DNA from: Chloroflexota bacterium
Lineage (GTDB): Bacteria > Chloroflexota > UBA6077 > CF-72
NCBI GenBank assembly: GCA_019242065.1
Contig: JAFAWJ010000123.1
Location: 1 to 6,578, forward strand
Direction: 5' to 3'
DNA: 6,578 bases
Part shown: one piece after another, positions 1 through 6,578 of the stretch
Layout: the number at the start of each line of letters is the position of its first letter
Position numbering within the stretch: the stretch's first letter is position 1
Program-made: the position numbers and the translations under genes
Notes under the pieces: model-generated
Databases searched by the model: none
Told to the model about the DNA's origin: nothing
What the model saw: only the letters and a program-made list of their open reading frames with translations

Positions 1-142
1 GCATCAGCGGCAACTCCAGGGCCTGACGAGGTGCGCGAAATATAGCCGAGCGCCGCGCCCGAGCCAAGTTCAGGCAAGCGTACGGCCGTACCCGAGCGCG
101 CCGGCACGCGCACCACGACGCTCGCGTTATTGACGACGGTTC
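1..142. other. Left edge without an intact gene; possible tail of the decayed GH35 region
   Basis: No complete gene is visible here. On the minus strand, the frame entered after the frameshift at 439/440 stays open to base 1. Its last part (about 146 down to 1) reads like protein, for example VVNNASVVVRVPARSG, with mostly G/C-ending codons. I cannot assign it to a family. It may be the downstream remains of the broken GH35 gene or an unrelated remnant. A second minus-strand frame ends with a TAA at 127-129. On the plus strand, two frames meet stops within the first 45 bases and the third reads arginine- and proline-rich shadow sequence. No hairpin followed by a T-run was seen. Confidence 0.3.
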
Positions 143-727
143 TCAGACCAGTCCGCAACTCGCGTGCGCCGAGCGGTGGGCATAGACAGCGCCCGCAACA
201 CCTCGCGCCGCGATTCTGCCAAATGCGCCCCCGCGTTCGAGCGCGTTGAACGTCACCGCCGTGTCGGCCACCTTCTCCAGCGACGGCGGGACCAGCGCGT
301 CGCCAGGAACCGAGCCGCCGCACACACGACCGCCGCCATCCAGGTGCGCGCTTGGCGTATGCGCTCGGGACGCAGGCGTGGTAGCCCAGCAGCCGCTCGG
401 GGATGCCCGAGTTCGGCCACTCGGCGCAGATGTACGGACCGGGCGCAACACGACCCACAAACCCAGCCGTGCCGCCAGTTTCAAAAACGCAGGCAAGTCC
501 CGGCGCGGCTCGCTCTGGCCAACCAGGTCGAGCCCACCATCGGGCAGCTCGTGGAACTGCCAGCACACGTAGGTGCTGACGATGTCCAGCCCGAGCTCGC
601 GCACGCGCTCCAGGACGGCGGGCCACACTGAGGCGTCCAGGCGCCAGTAGTGCACCTCGCCGGATAGCAGGGCCCGGTTCTGGTCGCCGACCCAGAGTCG
701 CCGCTCGCCGAGTCGCACCTCTGGCAC
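143..727 (-). pseudogene. GH35 beta-galactosidase-like gene, N-terminal part, frameshifted remnant
   Basis: Family 35 glycoside hydrolases remove terminal beta-galactosyl residues with a TIM-barrel catalytic domain. The start is a GTG at 725-727. Residues 1-96 match the barrel start: SGEVHYWR (22-29), then STYVCWQFHE (51-60), then GLWVVLRP (89-96). The family continues with a GPYICAEW-type motif. Here the current frame reads VRTSAPSGR, but shifting by one base at 439/440 restores GPYICAEWPNSGIPERLLGY, so one G has been lost from a CCGGG-type run. After about position 380 no single frame looks right. Coding-like pieces lie in three frames: LRPERIRQARTWMAAVV in one, VPPSLEKVADTAVTFNALER in another. 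The usual catalytic acid motif (Q-V-E/D-N-E) was not found. The frame used at the start closes with TGA at 143-145 after 194 codons, far below the several hundred of a normal member. The gene diverges from the aldehyde dehydrogenase gene. The family call is firm. Decay is more likely than sequencing error because the next 5 kb are free of frameshifts. Confidence 0.75.
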
Positions 728-750
728 CTCGCAAGCCTATCCTTAGAGAC
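728..750. promoter_or_regulatory. Short divergent intergenic region; candidate overlapping -10 boxes
   Basis: Only 23 bases separate the GTG of the GH35 remnant from the ATG of the aldehyde dehydrogenase. The stretch is locally A/T-richer than its surroundings. On the plus strand TATCCT (738-743) matches the -10 consensus at four of six positions and lies 7 bases before the ATG, the spacing expected for a leaderless transcript. On the minus strand TAGGCT (739 down to 734) lies 6 bases before the GTG. No good -35 hexamer was seen for either, and no strong Shine-Dalgarno sequence precedes either start. This is inference from spacing and partial consensus; the real promoter could lie inside the GH35 remnant. 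Confidence 0.3.
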
Positions 751-2250
751 ATGGTCGCGACTGCGAACGACTCGGCGAGCGACGCCACCTCGGCGCGGAA
801 TCCAGTGAGTGGTCTCTACGCGCACTTCATCAGGGGTCAGCGCGTGCTGCCCGAGGGTCCGCCGGACCTGGTCCGCGAAAACCCGTCCGCGTCGGCGGAG
901 GTGCTGGGTGGCATGCGCTCGGCGGACATCGAGCTGGTCAAATCGACGGTGCGAACCGCCGCCGAGGCGTGGCCCACGTGGCGCAACACCGCCGCCCCCA
1001 GCCGCGGCAAGATCCTGTTCGAAGCCGCGCGGCTCATGGACAAATACCGCGAAGAGTTGGCGCGGCTGATCTCCCTCGAAGAAGGTAAGGCGCTCAAGGA
1101 TTCGCGCGCGGAAGTCCAGCGCAGCATCAACATCACCGAGTTCATGGCCGGTGAGGGCCGACGTTTCGGCGGCTATACGTCCGGGTCGGAGTCGGCCACC
1201 AAGTTTGCCTTCACCACGCGCCAGCCGCTCGGCGTGGTCGCGTGCGTCACGCCCTGGAATTTTCCGCTGGCAATCCCGGCCTGGAAGGTCGCCCCGGCGC
1301 TCATCAGCGGCAACTCGGTGATCCTCAAGCCCGCCTCGGCCACCCCGGCCACCGCGGTCCGGCTGGCCGAAATTTTCCTCGAGGCCGGCCTGCCTCCTGG
1401 CGTGCTGAACGTCCTTGCCGCGCGGGGCGGCCCCGCCGCTGAAGCCTTGCTCGATGCCGACGAAGTCCGCGCGGTCAGTCTGACCGGCAGCACGTCGACG
1501 GGCCTCAAAGTCGCCGCGCGCTGCGCCGGTCGGGGCATCCCGGTCCAGGCCGAGCTTGGCGGCAAGAACGCCGCGATCGTCCTGGCCGACGCCGATCTCG
1601 ACCTGGCGTGCGCTGGCATCGTCGACGGCGCGTTCGGTTCGACCGGCCAGCGCTGCACGGCCACCAGTCGGACCATCGTGGTCGAGTCCGTGGCCGACAA
1701 GCTCCTGGAGCGCATCGTCTCGCGCACCCGTCAACTGGTGGTCGGCCCGGGCGTAGAGGAGACCACCGATGTCGGTCCGGCCGTCACCGCCGACCAGCGC
1801 GACAGCGTGCTGCAGTACCTCGACGTCGGACGCGAGGAAGGCGCCCAGGCCGTGTATACCGCCGAGCTGGGCGCGCTGCCCGAGGGCCACTGGCTGGCGC
1901 CGACCGTCTTCGATCGCGTGCAGCCGTCGATGCGCGTGGCGCGCGAGGAGATCTTTGGGCCGGTGCTGTCGGTTATCCGCGTTGCCGACAATGAGGCCGC
2001 CTTCGAGGCGGCCAACGCCGTCGAGTATGGTCTGGCCGCCTCGGTGTACACCCGCGACGTGCGCGCCATTTTCGAATTTGTCGACAAGGTGGACGTCGGC
2101 ATCGCCCACGTCAATCAGCCGACGCTCGGCGGCGAGGTCCACCTGCCGTTTGGCGGCGTCAAGGCCTCGGGCATCGGTCCCCACGAACAGGGCCGCGACG
2201 CGGTCGACTTCTTCACCAAAGTCAAGACCGTCTACATCAACTACGGGTAA
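751..2250 (+). CDS. NAD(P)-dependent aldehyde dehydrogenase, 2-oxoglutarate semialdehyde dehydrogenase-like
   Basis: This is a complete 499-residue soluble enzyme of the aldehyde dehydrogenase superfamily, which oxidises aldehydes to carboxylates with NAD(P)+ through a thioester on a cysteine. The key residues sit at almost classical positions: Asn170 in TPWNFP, Lys193 in ILKPAS, the cofactor loop GSTSTG (246-251), general base Glu268 in ELGGKN, nucleophile Cys302 in GQRCTATSR, and EEIFGPV (399-405). The end, HLPFGGVKASGIGPHEQG followed by FFTKVKTVY, resembles the group holding 2-oxoglutarate semialdehyde dehydrogenases (KGSADH; YcbD of Bacillus subtilis). That subgroup placement is from memory. 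The ATG at 751 is chosen because it is the first in-frame start and gives the normal family length. The TAA overlaps the ATG of hyuA by one base, so the enzyme probably oxidises an aldehyde arising in the same pathway as the HyuA/HyuB reaction. The family is certain; the substrate is not. Succinic, adipic or other semialdehydes are also possible. Confidence 0.95.
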   Translation: MVATANDSASDATSARNPVSGLYAHFIRGQRVLPEGPPDLVRENPSASAEVLGGMRSADIELVKSTVRTAAEAWPTWRNTAAPSRGKILFEAARLMDKYREELARLISLEEGKALKDSRAEVQRSINITEFMAGEGRRFGGYTSGSESATKFAFTTRQPLGVVACVTPWNFPLAIPAWKVAPALISGNSVILKPASATPATAVRLAEIFLEAGLPPGVLNVLAARGGPAAEALLDADEVRAVSLTGSTSTGLKVAARCAGRGIPVQAELGGKNAAIVLADADLDLACAGIVDGAFGSTGQRCTATSRTIVVESVADKLLERIVSRTRQLVVGPGVEETTDVGPAVTADQRDSVLQYLDVGREEGAQAVYTAELGALPEGHWLAPTVFDRVQPSMRVAREEIFGPVLSVIRVADNEAAFEAANAVEYGLAASVYTRDVRAIFEFVDKVDVGIAHVNQPTLGGEVHLPFGGVKASGIGPHEQGRDAVDFFTKVKTVYINYG

Positions 2251-2252
2251 TG
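2248..2252 (+). promoter_or_regulatory. TAATG stop-start overlap, aldehyde dehydrogenase to hyuA
   Basis: The stop codon TAA (2248-2250) shares its last A with the ATG of hyuA (2250-2252). No clear Shine-Dalgarno sequence lies just upstream, so ribosomes ending the dehydrogenase probably reinitiate here. This is the main evidence that the two genes are co-transcribed and made together. Confidence 0.7.
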
Positions 2253-4349
2253 CCTGACGACCACCGTTTTCGCGCCGGCGTGGACATCGGCGGCACCTTT
2301 ACCGACCTGATCCTCGTCGACGACCTCACGGGCGAGATGACCGTCGGCAAGGTGCTGACGACGCCCAGCGACCCGTCCAGCGCCGTGGCCGACGTACTCA
2401 CCGAGGCGCTCGGCCGCGCCCAGGCGCCGGCCGCGGCGGTGCGGCACGTGATCCACGGCACGACGCTGGTCACCAACGCGGTCATCGAACGCAAAGGCGC
2501 GCGCACGGCGCTGCTCACCACACGTGGGTATCGCGACGCCTACGAGATCGCTCGCGAGCACCGCTACGACTTGTACGACCTGTTCCTGGAGATGCCCACG
2601 CCGCTCGTGCCCCGCTACCTGCGGCTCGAGGTGGACGAGCGCGTGTACGCTGACGGCAGCGTCGCCCGCGTCCCGGATGCGGATGCCGTGGCGCGCCTGG
2701 TGGCCGAGCTGCGCGACAAGGACATCGAAGCCATCGCGGTGTGCTTCGTCCACAGCTACGCCAACCCGGCCCACGAACGGCTGGTGGGCGACGTTATTCG
2801 CGAGATTGCCCCTGATATCCGTGTGTCGCTGTCCTCGGACGTCGTCCCCGAAATTCGCGAGTACGAGCGCACTTCGACGACGGTCGTCAACGTCTACGTC
2901 CAGGGACTCGTCGAGGACTATCTGGCCGAGCTGGTGCAGCGCCTCCAGCAGCTGGGCATCGGCGGCGAATTGCTGCTGATGCTGTCTTCGGGCGGCATCT
3001 CGACCGTCGAGACCGCCAGCCGTTTTCCGCTGCGCCTGCTGGAGTCCGGACCGGCCGGTGGCGCGCTGGCGAGTGCCTACTTCGGCCAATTGGCGCACGT
3101 CAGCGACCTGATGGCGTTCGACATGGGCGGCACCACCGCCAAGCTGTGCGTGATCGAAGACGGCAAGCCGCTCACCTCGACTGAGTTCGAGGTCGATCGC
3201 AAATACCGCTTCAAGGCCGGCAGCGGTCTGCCGGTGAAAACTCCGGTGGTCGAGCTCATCGAGATCGGCGCCGGGGGTGGCTCGATTGCTCGCGTCGACA
3301 GCCTGGGTCTCCTCAAAGTCGGGCCCGACAGCGCTGGCGCCGATCCGGGCCCCGTGTGCTACGGGCGCGGCGGCAGCCAGCCGACAGTCACCGACGCCGA
3401 CCTGCTGCTGGGATATCTGGATCCCAACTTCTTTCTCGGCGGACGCTTGCGACTCGATCGCGACGCCGCCGAGCGGGCGATCGCCGAACACGTCGCCGAG
3501 CCGCTCGGGATGAGCGCCGTGCGGGCCGCGTGGGGCATCCACCAGCTCGTGAACGAAGGGATGGCCAGCGCGGCGCGGGTGCACGCCATCGAGCGCGGCA
3601 AAGATCCGCGCAGCCTGCCGCTGTTTGCCTTTGGCGGCGCCGGTCCCGGTCACGGATTCGGCGTCGCGCGCGTGCTGCACTCGCCGCGACTGATCGTCCC
3701 CTTCGGCGCCGGCGTCACCTCGGCCTTCGGTTTCCTGACCGCGCCGCTCGCCTTTGACTTCGTCCGCAGCTTCGTGGCCCAGCTCGACCGGGTCGACTGG
3801 CAGCACGTCAACGCCATCCTCGACGACATGGTCGGCCAGGGCGAGGCCATTTTGAAGCGCTCGGGTGTGGCCCAAACCGAGCGGCTGTACACGCGGCAGG
3901 CCGACGTGCGCTACGCCGGCCAGGGTCACGAGATCCGCATCGAGCTGCCTGCCGGACATCTCGGGCCAGAAAACCTCGGCGTGATTCGCGAGACCTTCGA
4001 ATCGGTGTACCGCGGACTGTTTGGTCGAACGGGTCCAGACGTGCCGTTAGAGGCGGTCAGCTGGCGGGTGATCGCCTCGGGGCCCCGGCCTTCTGTCAAG
4101 CTGAGCGCTTCGATTGATCGAGCCTCGGCCCACGCGCGCAAGGGCGAGCGCCTGGCGTACTTTCCCGAATGGCAGGAGCATCGTCCGGTGCCCGTCTACG
4201 ATCGCTACCTGCTGGCCCCGGGTACCACCCTGGACGGACCGGCCATCGTCGAAGAGCGCGAGTCGACCACCGTCGTCGGGCCGGACGCCCACGTCGAGAT
4301 TGACGCCACGCGTAACCTGAGTGTGTCCCTTGTAGAGCCGGAGCCATGA
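2250..4349 (+). CDS. hyuA: Hydantoinase A/5-oxoprolinase family ATP-binding subunit (HyuA-like)
   Basis: This complete 699-residue protein has the usual length for the separate A subunit. Family members (N-methylhydantoinase A, the N-terminal half of 5-oxoprolinase, caprolactamase, and the corresponding subunits of acetone and acetophenone carboxylase) have an actin/hexokinase-like ATPase fold and phosphorylate the substrate carbonyl. The N-terminal domain opens with VDIGGTFTD (11-19), a phosphate-binding loop, followed by HGTT (69-72). The central domain carries LSSGG (245-249), ESGPAGG (265-271), the second phosphate loop DMGGTTAK (291-298), GAGGGSIA (340-347) and DPGPVCYGRGG (365-375). Then come FAFGGAGPGHG (459-469) and VPFGAGVTSAFG, and a C-terminal domain from about residue 510. 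No signal peptide or membrane segment is seen, so it is cytosolic. It overlaps hyuB by four bases, as expected for two subunits of one complex. One small departure is GPGHG where many members read GPVHA. The family is certain; whether it is a hydrolase or a carboxylase subunit is open. Confidence 0.93.
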   Translation: MPDDHRFRAGVDIGGTFTDLILVDDLTGEMTVGKVLTTPSDPSSAVADVLTEALGRAQAPAAAVRHVIHGTTLVTNAVIERKGARTALLTTRGYRDAYEIAREHRYDLYDLFLEMPTPLVPRYLRLEVDERVYADGSVARVPDADAVARLVAELRDKDIEAIAVCFVHSYANPAHERLVGDVIREIAPDIRVSLSSDVVPEIREYERTSTTVVNVYVQGLVEDYLAELVQRLQQLGIGGELLLMLSSGGISTVETASRFPLRLLESGPAGGALASAYFGQLAHVSDLMAFDMGGTTAKLCVIEDGKPLTSTEFEVDRKYRFKAGSGLPVKTPVVELIEIGAGGGSIARVDSLGLLKVGPDSAGADPGPVCYGRGGSQPTVTDADLLLGYLDPNFFLGGRLRLDRDAAERAIAEHVAEPLGMSAVRAAWGIHQLVNEGMASAARVHAIERGKDPRSLPLFAFGGAGPGHGFGVARVLHSPRLIVPFGAGVTSAFGFLTAPLAFDFVRSFVAQLDRVDWQHVNAILDDMVGQGEAILKRSGVAQTERLYTRQADVRYAGQGHEIRIELPAGHLGPENLGVIRETFESVYRGLFGRTGPDVPLEAVSWRVIASGPRPSVKLSASIDRASAHARKGERLAYFPEWQEHRPVPVYDRYLLAPGTTLDGPAIVEERESTTVVGPDAHVEIDATRNLSVSLVEPEP
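4346..4349 (+). promoter_or_regulatory. ATGA stop-start overlap, hyuA to hyuB
   Basis: The ATG of hyuB (4346-4348) overlaps the TGA of hyuA (4347-4349). GGAG at 4340-4343 is only two bases from the ATG, too close for a standard ribosome binding site; the weaker TAGAG at 4333-4337 is better spaced. Coupled translation, giving matched amounts of the two subunits, is the likely outcome. Confidence 0.75.
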
Positions 4350-6115
4350 GCATCGATCCGATCGCCCTCGAAGTGCTGTGGAGCCGACTGCTGTCGGTGA
4401 CCAACGAGCAGCAGGCCGCGCTGATGCGCACCGCGTTTTCGACGGTCGTCCGCGAGTCGCAGGACCTGGCGTGCGGCGTCTTCGACACCCGCGGCAACAT
4501 GGTCGCCCAGTCCGAGACGGGCACGCCCGGCCACATCAACGCCATGGCGACCTGCATGCGCCATTTCCAGGCCGCCTATCCCGCCTCGAGCCTCGAACCG
4601 GGCGACGTGCTGATCACCAACGACCCATGGATGACGGCCGGCCAGATCAACGACATCACGCTGGTCACACCCATCTTCCTCGACAGCCGGGTGGTGGCCT
4701 ACTTCGCCAATACCTGCCACATGCTGGATATCGGCGGCCGCATCCTGTCGGCCGAAGCCCGCGAGGTCTACGAGGAAGGCTTCCTCATTCCGATCATGAA
4801 GCTGTTTCGGGCGGGCGAGCGCAACGCGGAGCTGTTCAAGCTGCTGATGGCCAACGTGCGCACGCCGCGCGAGGTCGAAGGTGACCTGTACGCCATGGCC
4901 AGCTGCAACGACGTGGGCGGTAACCAGCTCCTCGAATTCATGCGTGAGTTCAAGCTCGACAGCATCGACCCGCTGTCCGAGGCCATCATCGACCGCTCCG
5001 AGCGTGCCCTGCGCGCGGCGATCTCGCGCCTGCCCGACGGCGTCTACGAGCACGAGATGTACTCCGACGGCTTCGAGGAGCCGGTCCTGCTCAAGGCCAC
5101 GGTCACCGTCGACGGCGACGAGCTGACGGTCGACCACACTGGCAGCTCTCCGCAGAGCCGCTACGGCATCAACGTGGTCATGAATTACACGCATGCCTAC
5201 ACCAGCTTCGCGGTCAAGTGCGCGATCTCGCCCGAGGTGCCGCACAACGAGGGCAGCTTCCGACCGGTGCACGTGACGGCGCCCGAGGGCTGCATCCTGA
5301 ACGCCCAGCACCCGGCGCCCGTCGCGGCGCGGCACCTAATTGGCCACTTCCTGCCTGGGCTGATCTTCGGCGCGCTGGCCAAAGCCATGCCCGAACGCAT
5401 CATGGCCGACGGCGCCGCCTCGATCTGGATCACCATGTTCCGCGGCCAGCGGCCGCACGCGACGCGCGACCCGTATACATTCATGCTCTTCCAGTGCGGC
5501 GGCACTGGGGCCCGACCCACCAAGGACGGCCTCAACAACGTCGGCTTTCCGAGCGGCGTCGCCGGCGTACCTGCCGAAGTCATGGAGAGTTTGACGGGCC
5601 TGGTCGTCGAGCGCCGTGAGGTGCGCCCGGATTCGGCCGGCGCCGGCAGGTTCCGTGGCGGCTGTGGCCAGTTCACGACGTTTGTCGACCGCAGCGGACA
5701 AACCTGGTCGATGTCCGGGATGTACGACCGACTCAAGTTCGCCGCGGAGGGCATGCTCGGCGGGCAGGCCGGCGCACCGGGCGTGTACAGCCTGGGCGAC
5801 GAGCGGTCGGCGGCCGGCGACGGGCTCAATCCCAAGGAGCTGCTGTTTCACCCGCCAGGCTCACGCGTCGAAACCGCGCTGCCCGGGGGTGGTGGTTACG
5901 GCGACCCGTTCGAGCGCGACCCGTCGGCGGTCCTCGACGACGTGCTCAACGGCTACGTCTCGCTGGCGGCCGCCGAGCGCGACTACGGGGTGGTGATCCA
6001 CACCACGCAGCGCTCCGATGAACAGATCACGCTACCCAGCCACCTGTCCATCGACCTCGCCGCGACGGCCAGCCTGCGCGCAACGAAATCGCGCGCTGTT
6101 GCGTCTCCTCTATGA
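4346..6115 (+). CDS. hyuB: Hydantoinase B/5-oxoprolinase family catalytic subunit (HyuB-like)
   Basis: This complete 589-residue partner of HyuA is within the normal range for the B subunit. In known complexes the B subunit acts on the activated carbonyl at a metal site, either opening the amide or adding a carboxylate. Family marks in order are TPGHINAM (60-67), NDPWMTAGQINDIT (92-105), NTCHMLDIGG (122-131), NEGSFRP (301-307), PVAARH (325-330) and GGGGYGDP (514-521) near the end. His125 and Asp128 form an HxxD pair that I take to be metal ligands by analogy with the acetone carboxylase alpha subunit; this analogy is from memory. The stretch after GG reads ILSAEAREVYEEG (133-145), where 5-oxoprolinase has a GSMPP-type sequence, so this belongs to a different branch from true oxoprolinases. 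The C-terminal tail of about 40 residues after the conserved DYGVVI is not diagnostic. No export signal is seen. The family is secure; the substrate is unknown. Confidence 0.93.
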   Translation: MSIDPIALEVLWSRLLSVTNEQQAALMRTAFSTVVRESQDLACGVFDTRGNMVAQSETGTPGHINAMATCMRHFQAAYPASSLEPGDVLITNDPWMTAGQINDITLVTPIFLDSRVVAYFANTCHMLDIGGRILSAEAREVYEEGFLIPIMKLFRAGERNAELFKLLMANVRTPREVEGDLYAMASCNDVGGNQLLEFMREFKLDSIDPLSEAIIDRSERALRAAISRLPDGVYEHEMYSDGFEEPVLLKATVTVDGDELTVDHTGSSPQSRYGINVVMNYTHAYTSFAVKCAISPEVPHNEGSFRPVHVTAPEGCILNAQHPAPVAARHLIGHFLPGLIFGALAKAMPERIMADGAASIWITMFRGQRPHATRDPYTFMLFQCGGTGARPTKDGLNNVGFPSGVAGVPAEVMESLTGLVVERREVRPDSAGAGRFRGGCGQFTTFVDRSGQTWSMSGMYDRLKFAAEGMLGGQAGAPGVYSLGDERSAAGDGLNPKELLFHPPGSRVETALPGGGGYGDPFERDPSAVLDDVLNGYVSLAAAERDYGVVIHTTQRSDEQITLPSHLSIDLAATASLRATKSRAVASPL

Positions 6116-6118
6116 GGA
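6114..6118 (+). promoter_or_regulatory. Candidate ribosome binding site GAGGA for the SdpI-family gene
   Basis: GAGGA overlaps the hyuB stop codon and ends three bases before the ATG at 6122, which is rather close. It favours this ATG over the next in-frame ATG at 6137. The TGA at 6113-6115 is in the same frame, so the gene cannot begin further upstream. Confidence 0.45.
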
Positions 6119-6121
6119 CGT

Positions 6122-6578
6122 ATGCCGCGCACGTGGATGACCGTCGGCCAGTGGGCGATCGTCGTGGCAATGTTTGCCGCCGGTGCCCTTGCGTGGCCAT
6201 TCACTCCTGACCGCATCCCGGTCCACTGGTCGCTGAGCGGGGAAGCCAACCGCTACGGTGGGAAACTCGAAGGCCTGTTTCTGCTGCCGGTGATCACGCT
6301 GGTACTGCTCGTCGGCCTGAAACTGCTGCCACGCATCGATCCACGCGGTGCCCGCTACGCCGACTTTGCGCCGGCATATGAGATCCTGACGCTGGCCATT
6401 GTGGCGTTCATGGCCGCGGTGTACGCCGTCACCCTGGCAATCGCCTTCGGCGCCGCGTTGAACGTGACCAGGATCATCCTGCCGCTGGTGGGCGTGCTGC
6501 TCGTCGTCGTCGGCGCGGTGCTGGGTCAGGTGCAACCCAACTGGTTTGTCGGGATTCGTACGCCGTGGACGCTGAGCA
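6122..6578 (+). CDS. SdpI/DUF1648-family integral membrane protein, partial (3' end outside window)
   Basis: The first 152 residues are visible and the frame is still open at the right edge. The DUF1648 mark RIPVHWSLSGEANRYGG (31-47) follows the first membrane segment, and the SdpI mark PNWFVGIRTPWTLS (139-152) is the last thing seen. Hydrophobic stretches at about 8-26, 50-69, 87-109 and 116-135 predict four membrane helices so far. Bacillus SdpI protects the cell against the SdpC toxin and takes part in signalling to the SdpR repressor. Most relatives in other phyla have no demonstrated role, and no toxin or SdpR-like regulator is seen here. The gene starts six bases after the hyuB stop, in the same frame and on the same strand, so it is probably transcribed with the operon, though its function need not be related. 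Family membership is secure from the two motifs; calling it an immunity protein would be speculation. Confidence 0.9.
   Translation, partial: MPRTWMTVGQWAIVVAMFAAGALAWPFTPDRIPVHWSLSGEANRYGGKLEGLFLLPVITLVLLVGLKLLPRIDPRGARYADFAPAYEILTLAIVAFMAAVYAVTLAIAFGAALNVTRIILPLVGVLLVVVGAVLGQVQPNWFVGIRTPWTLS

Noticed and set aside
2..16. A 15-base string (CATCAGCGGCAACTC) shared with the aldehyde dehydrogenase gene near 1302-1316
   Set aside because: The match does not extend on either side and consists of common codons in a GC-rich genome. It gives no evidence of duplication or an attachment site.
436..443. Programmed frameshifting in the GH35 gene
   Set aside because: There is no slippery heptamer or clear downstream stem. 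The frame breaks again further on and known GH35 enzymes do not use recoding, so a mutation is the simpler reading.
164..631. Plus-strand open frame of 155 codons across the GH35 remnant
   Set aside because: It is very rich in Arg and Ala with no motif, and lies opposite clear GH35 sequence.
481..2184. Minus-strand open frame of 567 codons opposite the aldehyde dehydrogenase and the GH35 start
   Set aside because: It lies antisense to a gene with every catalytic motif intact, is rich in Arg, Gly, Asp and His as GC-rich shadows are, and shows no family motif.
2241..3959. Minus-strand open frame of 572 codons opposite hyuA
   Set aside because: It is antisense to a clear HyuA gene. The composition is that of a reverse-complement shadow of G/C-ending codons and no motif or ribosome binding site supports it.
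4205..5335. Minus-strand open frame of 376 codons opposite the hyuA end and hyuB
   Set aside because: Same shadow pattern, lying across two recognised genes and their overlap, with no recognisable domain.
2250..6115. Acetone carboxylase as a firm call for hyuA/hyuB
   Set aside because: No gamma subunit gene follows hyuB and the family motifs are shared with hydrolases, so only a family-level call is justified.

Overview
The window is a GC-rich bacterial fragment with densely packed genes and G/C-ending codons. Apart from the left edge it has almost no non-coding DNA. The style fits a high-GC phylum such as Chloroflexota or Actinomycetota, but nothing in the sequence fixes the taxon. Weak Shine-Dalgarno sequences and possible leaderless starts at the divergent junction agree with such a group.

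Layout. Positions 1-727 (minus strand) hold the broken start of a glycoside hydrolase family 35 (beta-galactosidase-like) gene. Its first 96 codons are clean. A one-base loss at 439/440 then splits a family motif across two frames, and the rest, down to the left edge, is coding-like only in short pieces scattered over three frames. A 23-base gap (728-750) separates it from a plus-strand operon. The operon holds an aldehyde dehydrogenase (751-2250), a hydantoinase A/oxoprolinase-type ATP-binding subunit (2250-4349), a hydantoinase B-type catalytic subunit (4346-6115), and, 6 bases further on, the first 152 codons of an SdpI/DUF1648-family membrane protein that runs off the right edge.

How they work together. 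HyuA and HyuB type proteins form one enzyme. In known members HyuA uses ATP to activate a carbonyl (a lactam, hydantoin or 5-oxoproline amide, or a ketone to be carboxylated) and HyuB completes the reaction at a metal site. The aldehyde dehydrogenase is joined to hyuA by a TAATG overlap and hyuA to hyuB by an ATGA overlap, so the three are probably made together and serve one catabolic route. A reasonable inference is ATP-dependent opening of a cyclic amide, or carboxylation of a ketone, with a semialdehyde intermediate oxidised by the dehydrogenase. The substrate cannot be read from the sequence. No gamma (AcxC-type) carboxylase subunit, transporter, aminotransferase or regulator is visible inside the window.

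No tRNA, rRNA, CRISPR array, insertion sequence, clear terminator or origin was seen. I found no convincing new system. The points most worth a second look are the unassigned aldehyde dehydrogenase-HyuA-HyuB module, the decaying GH35 gene, and the very short divergent promoter region.
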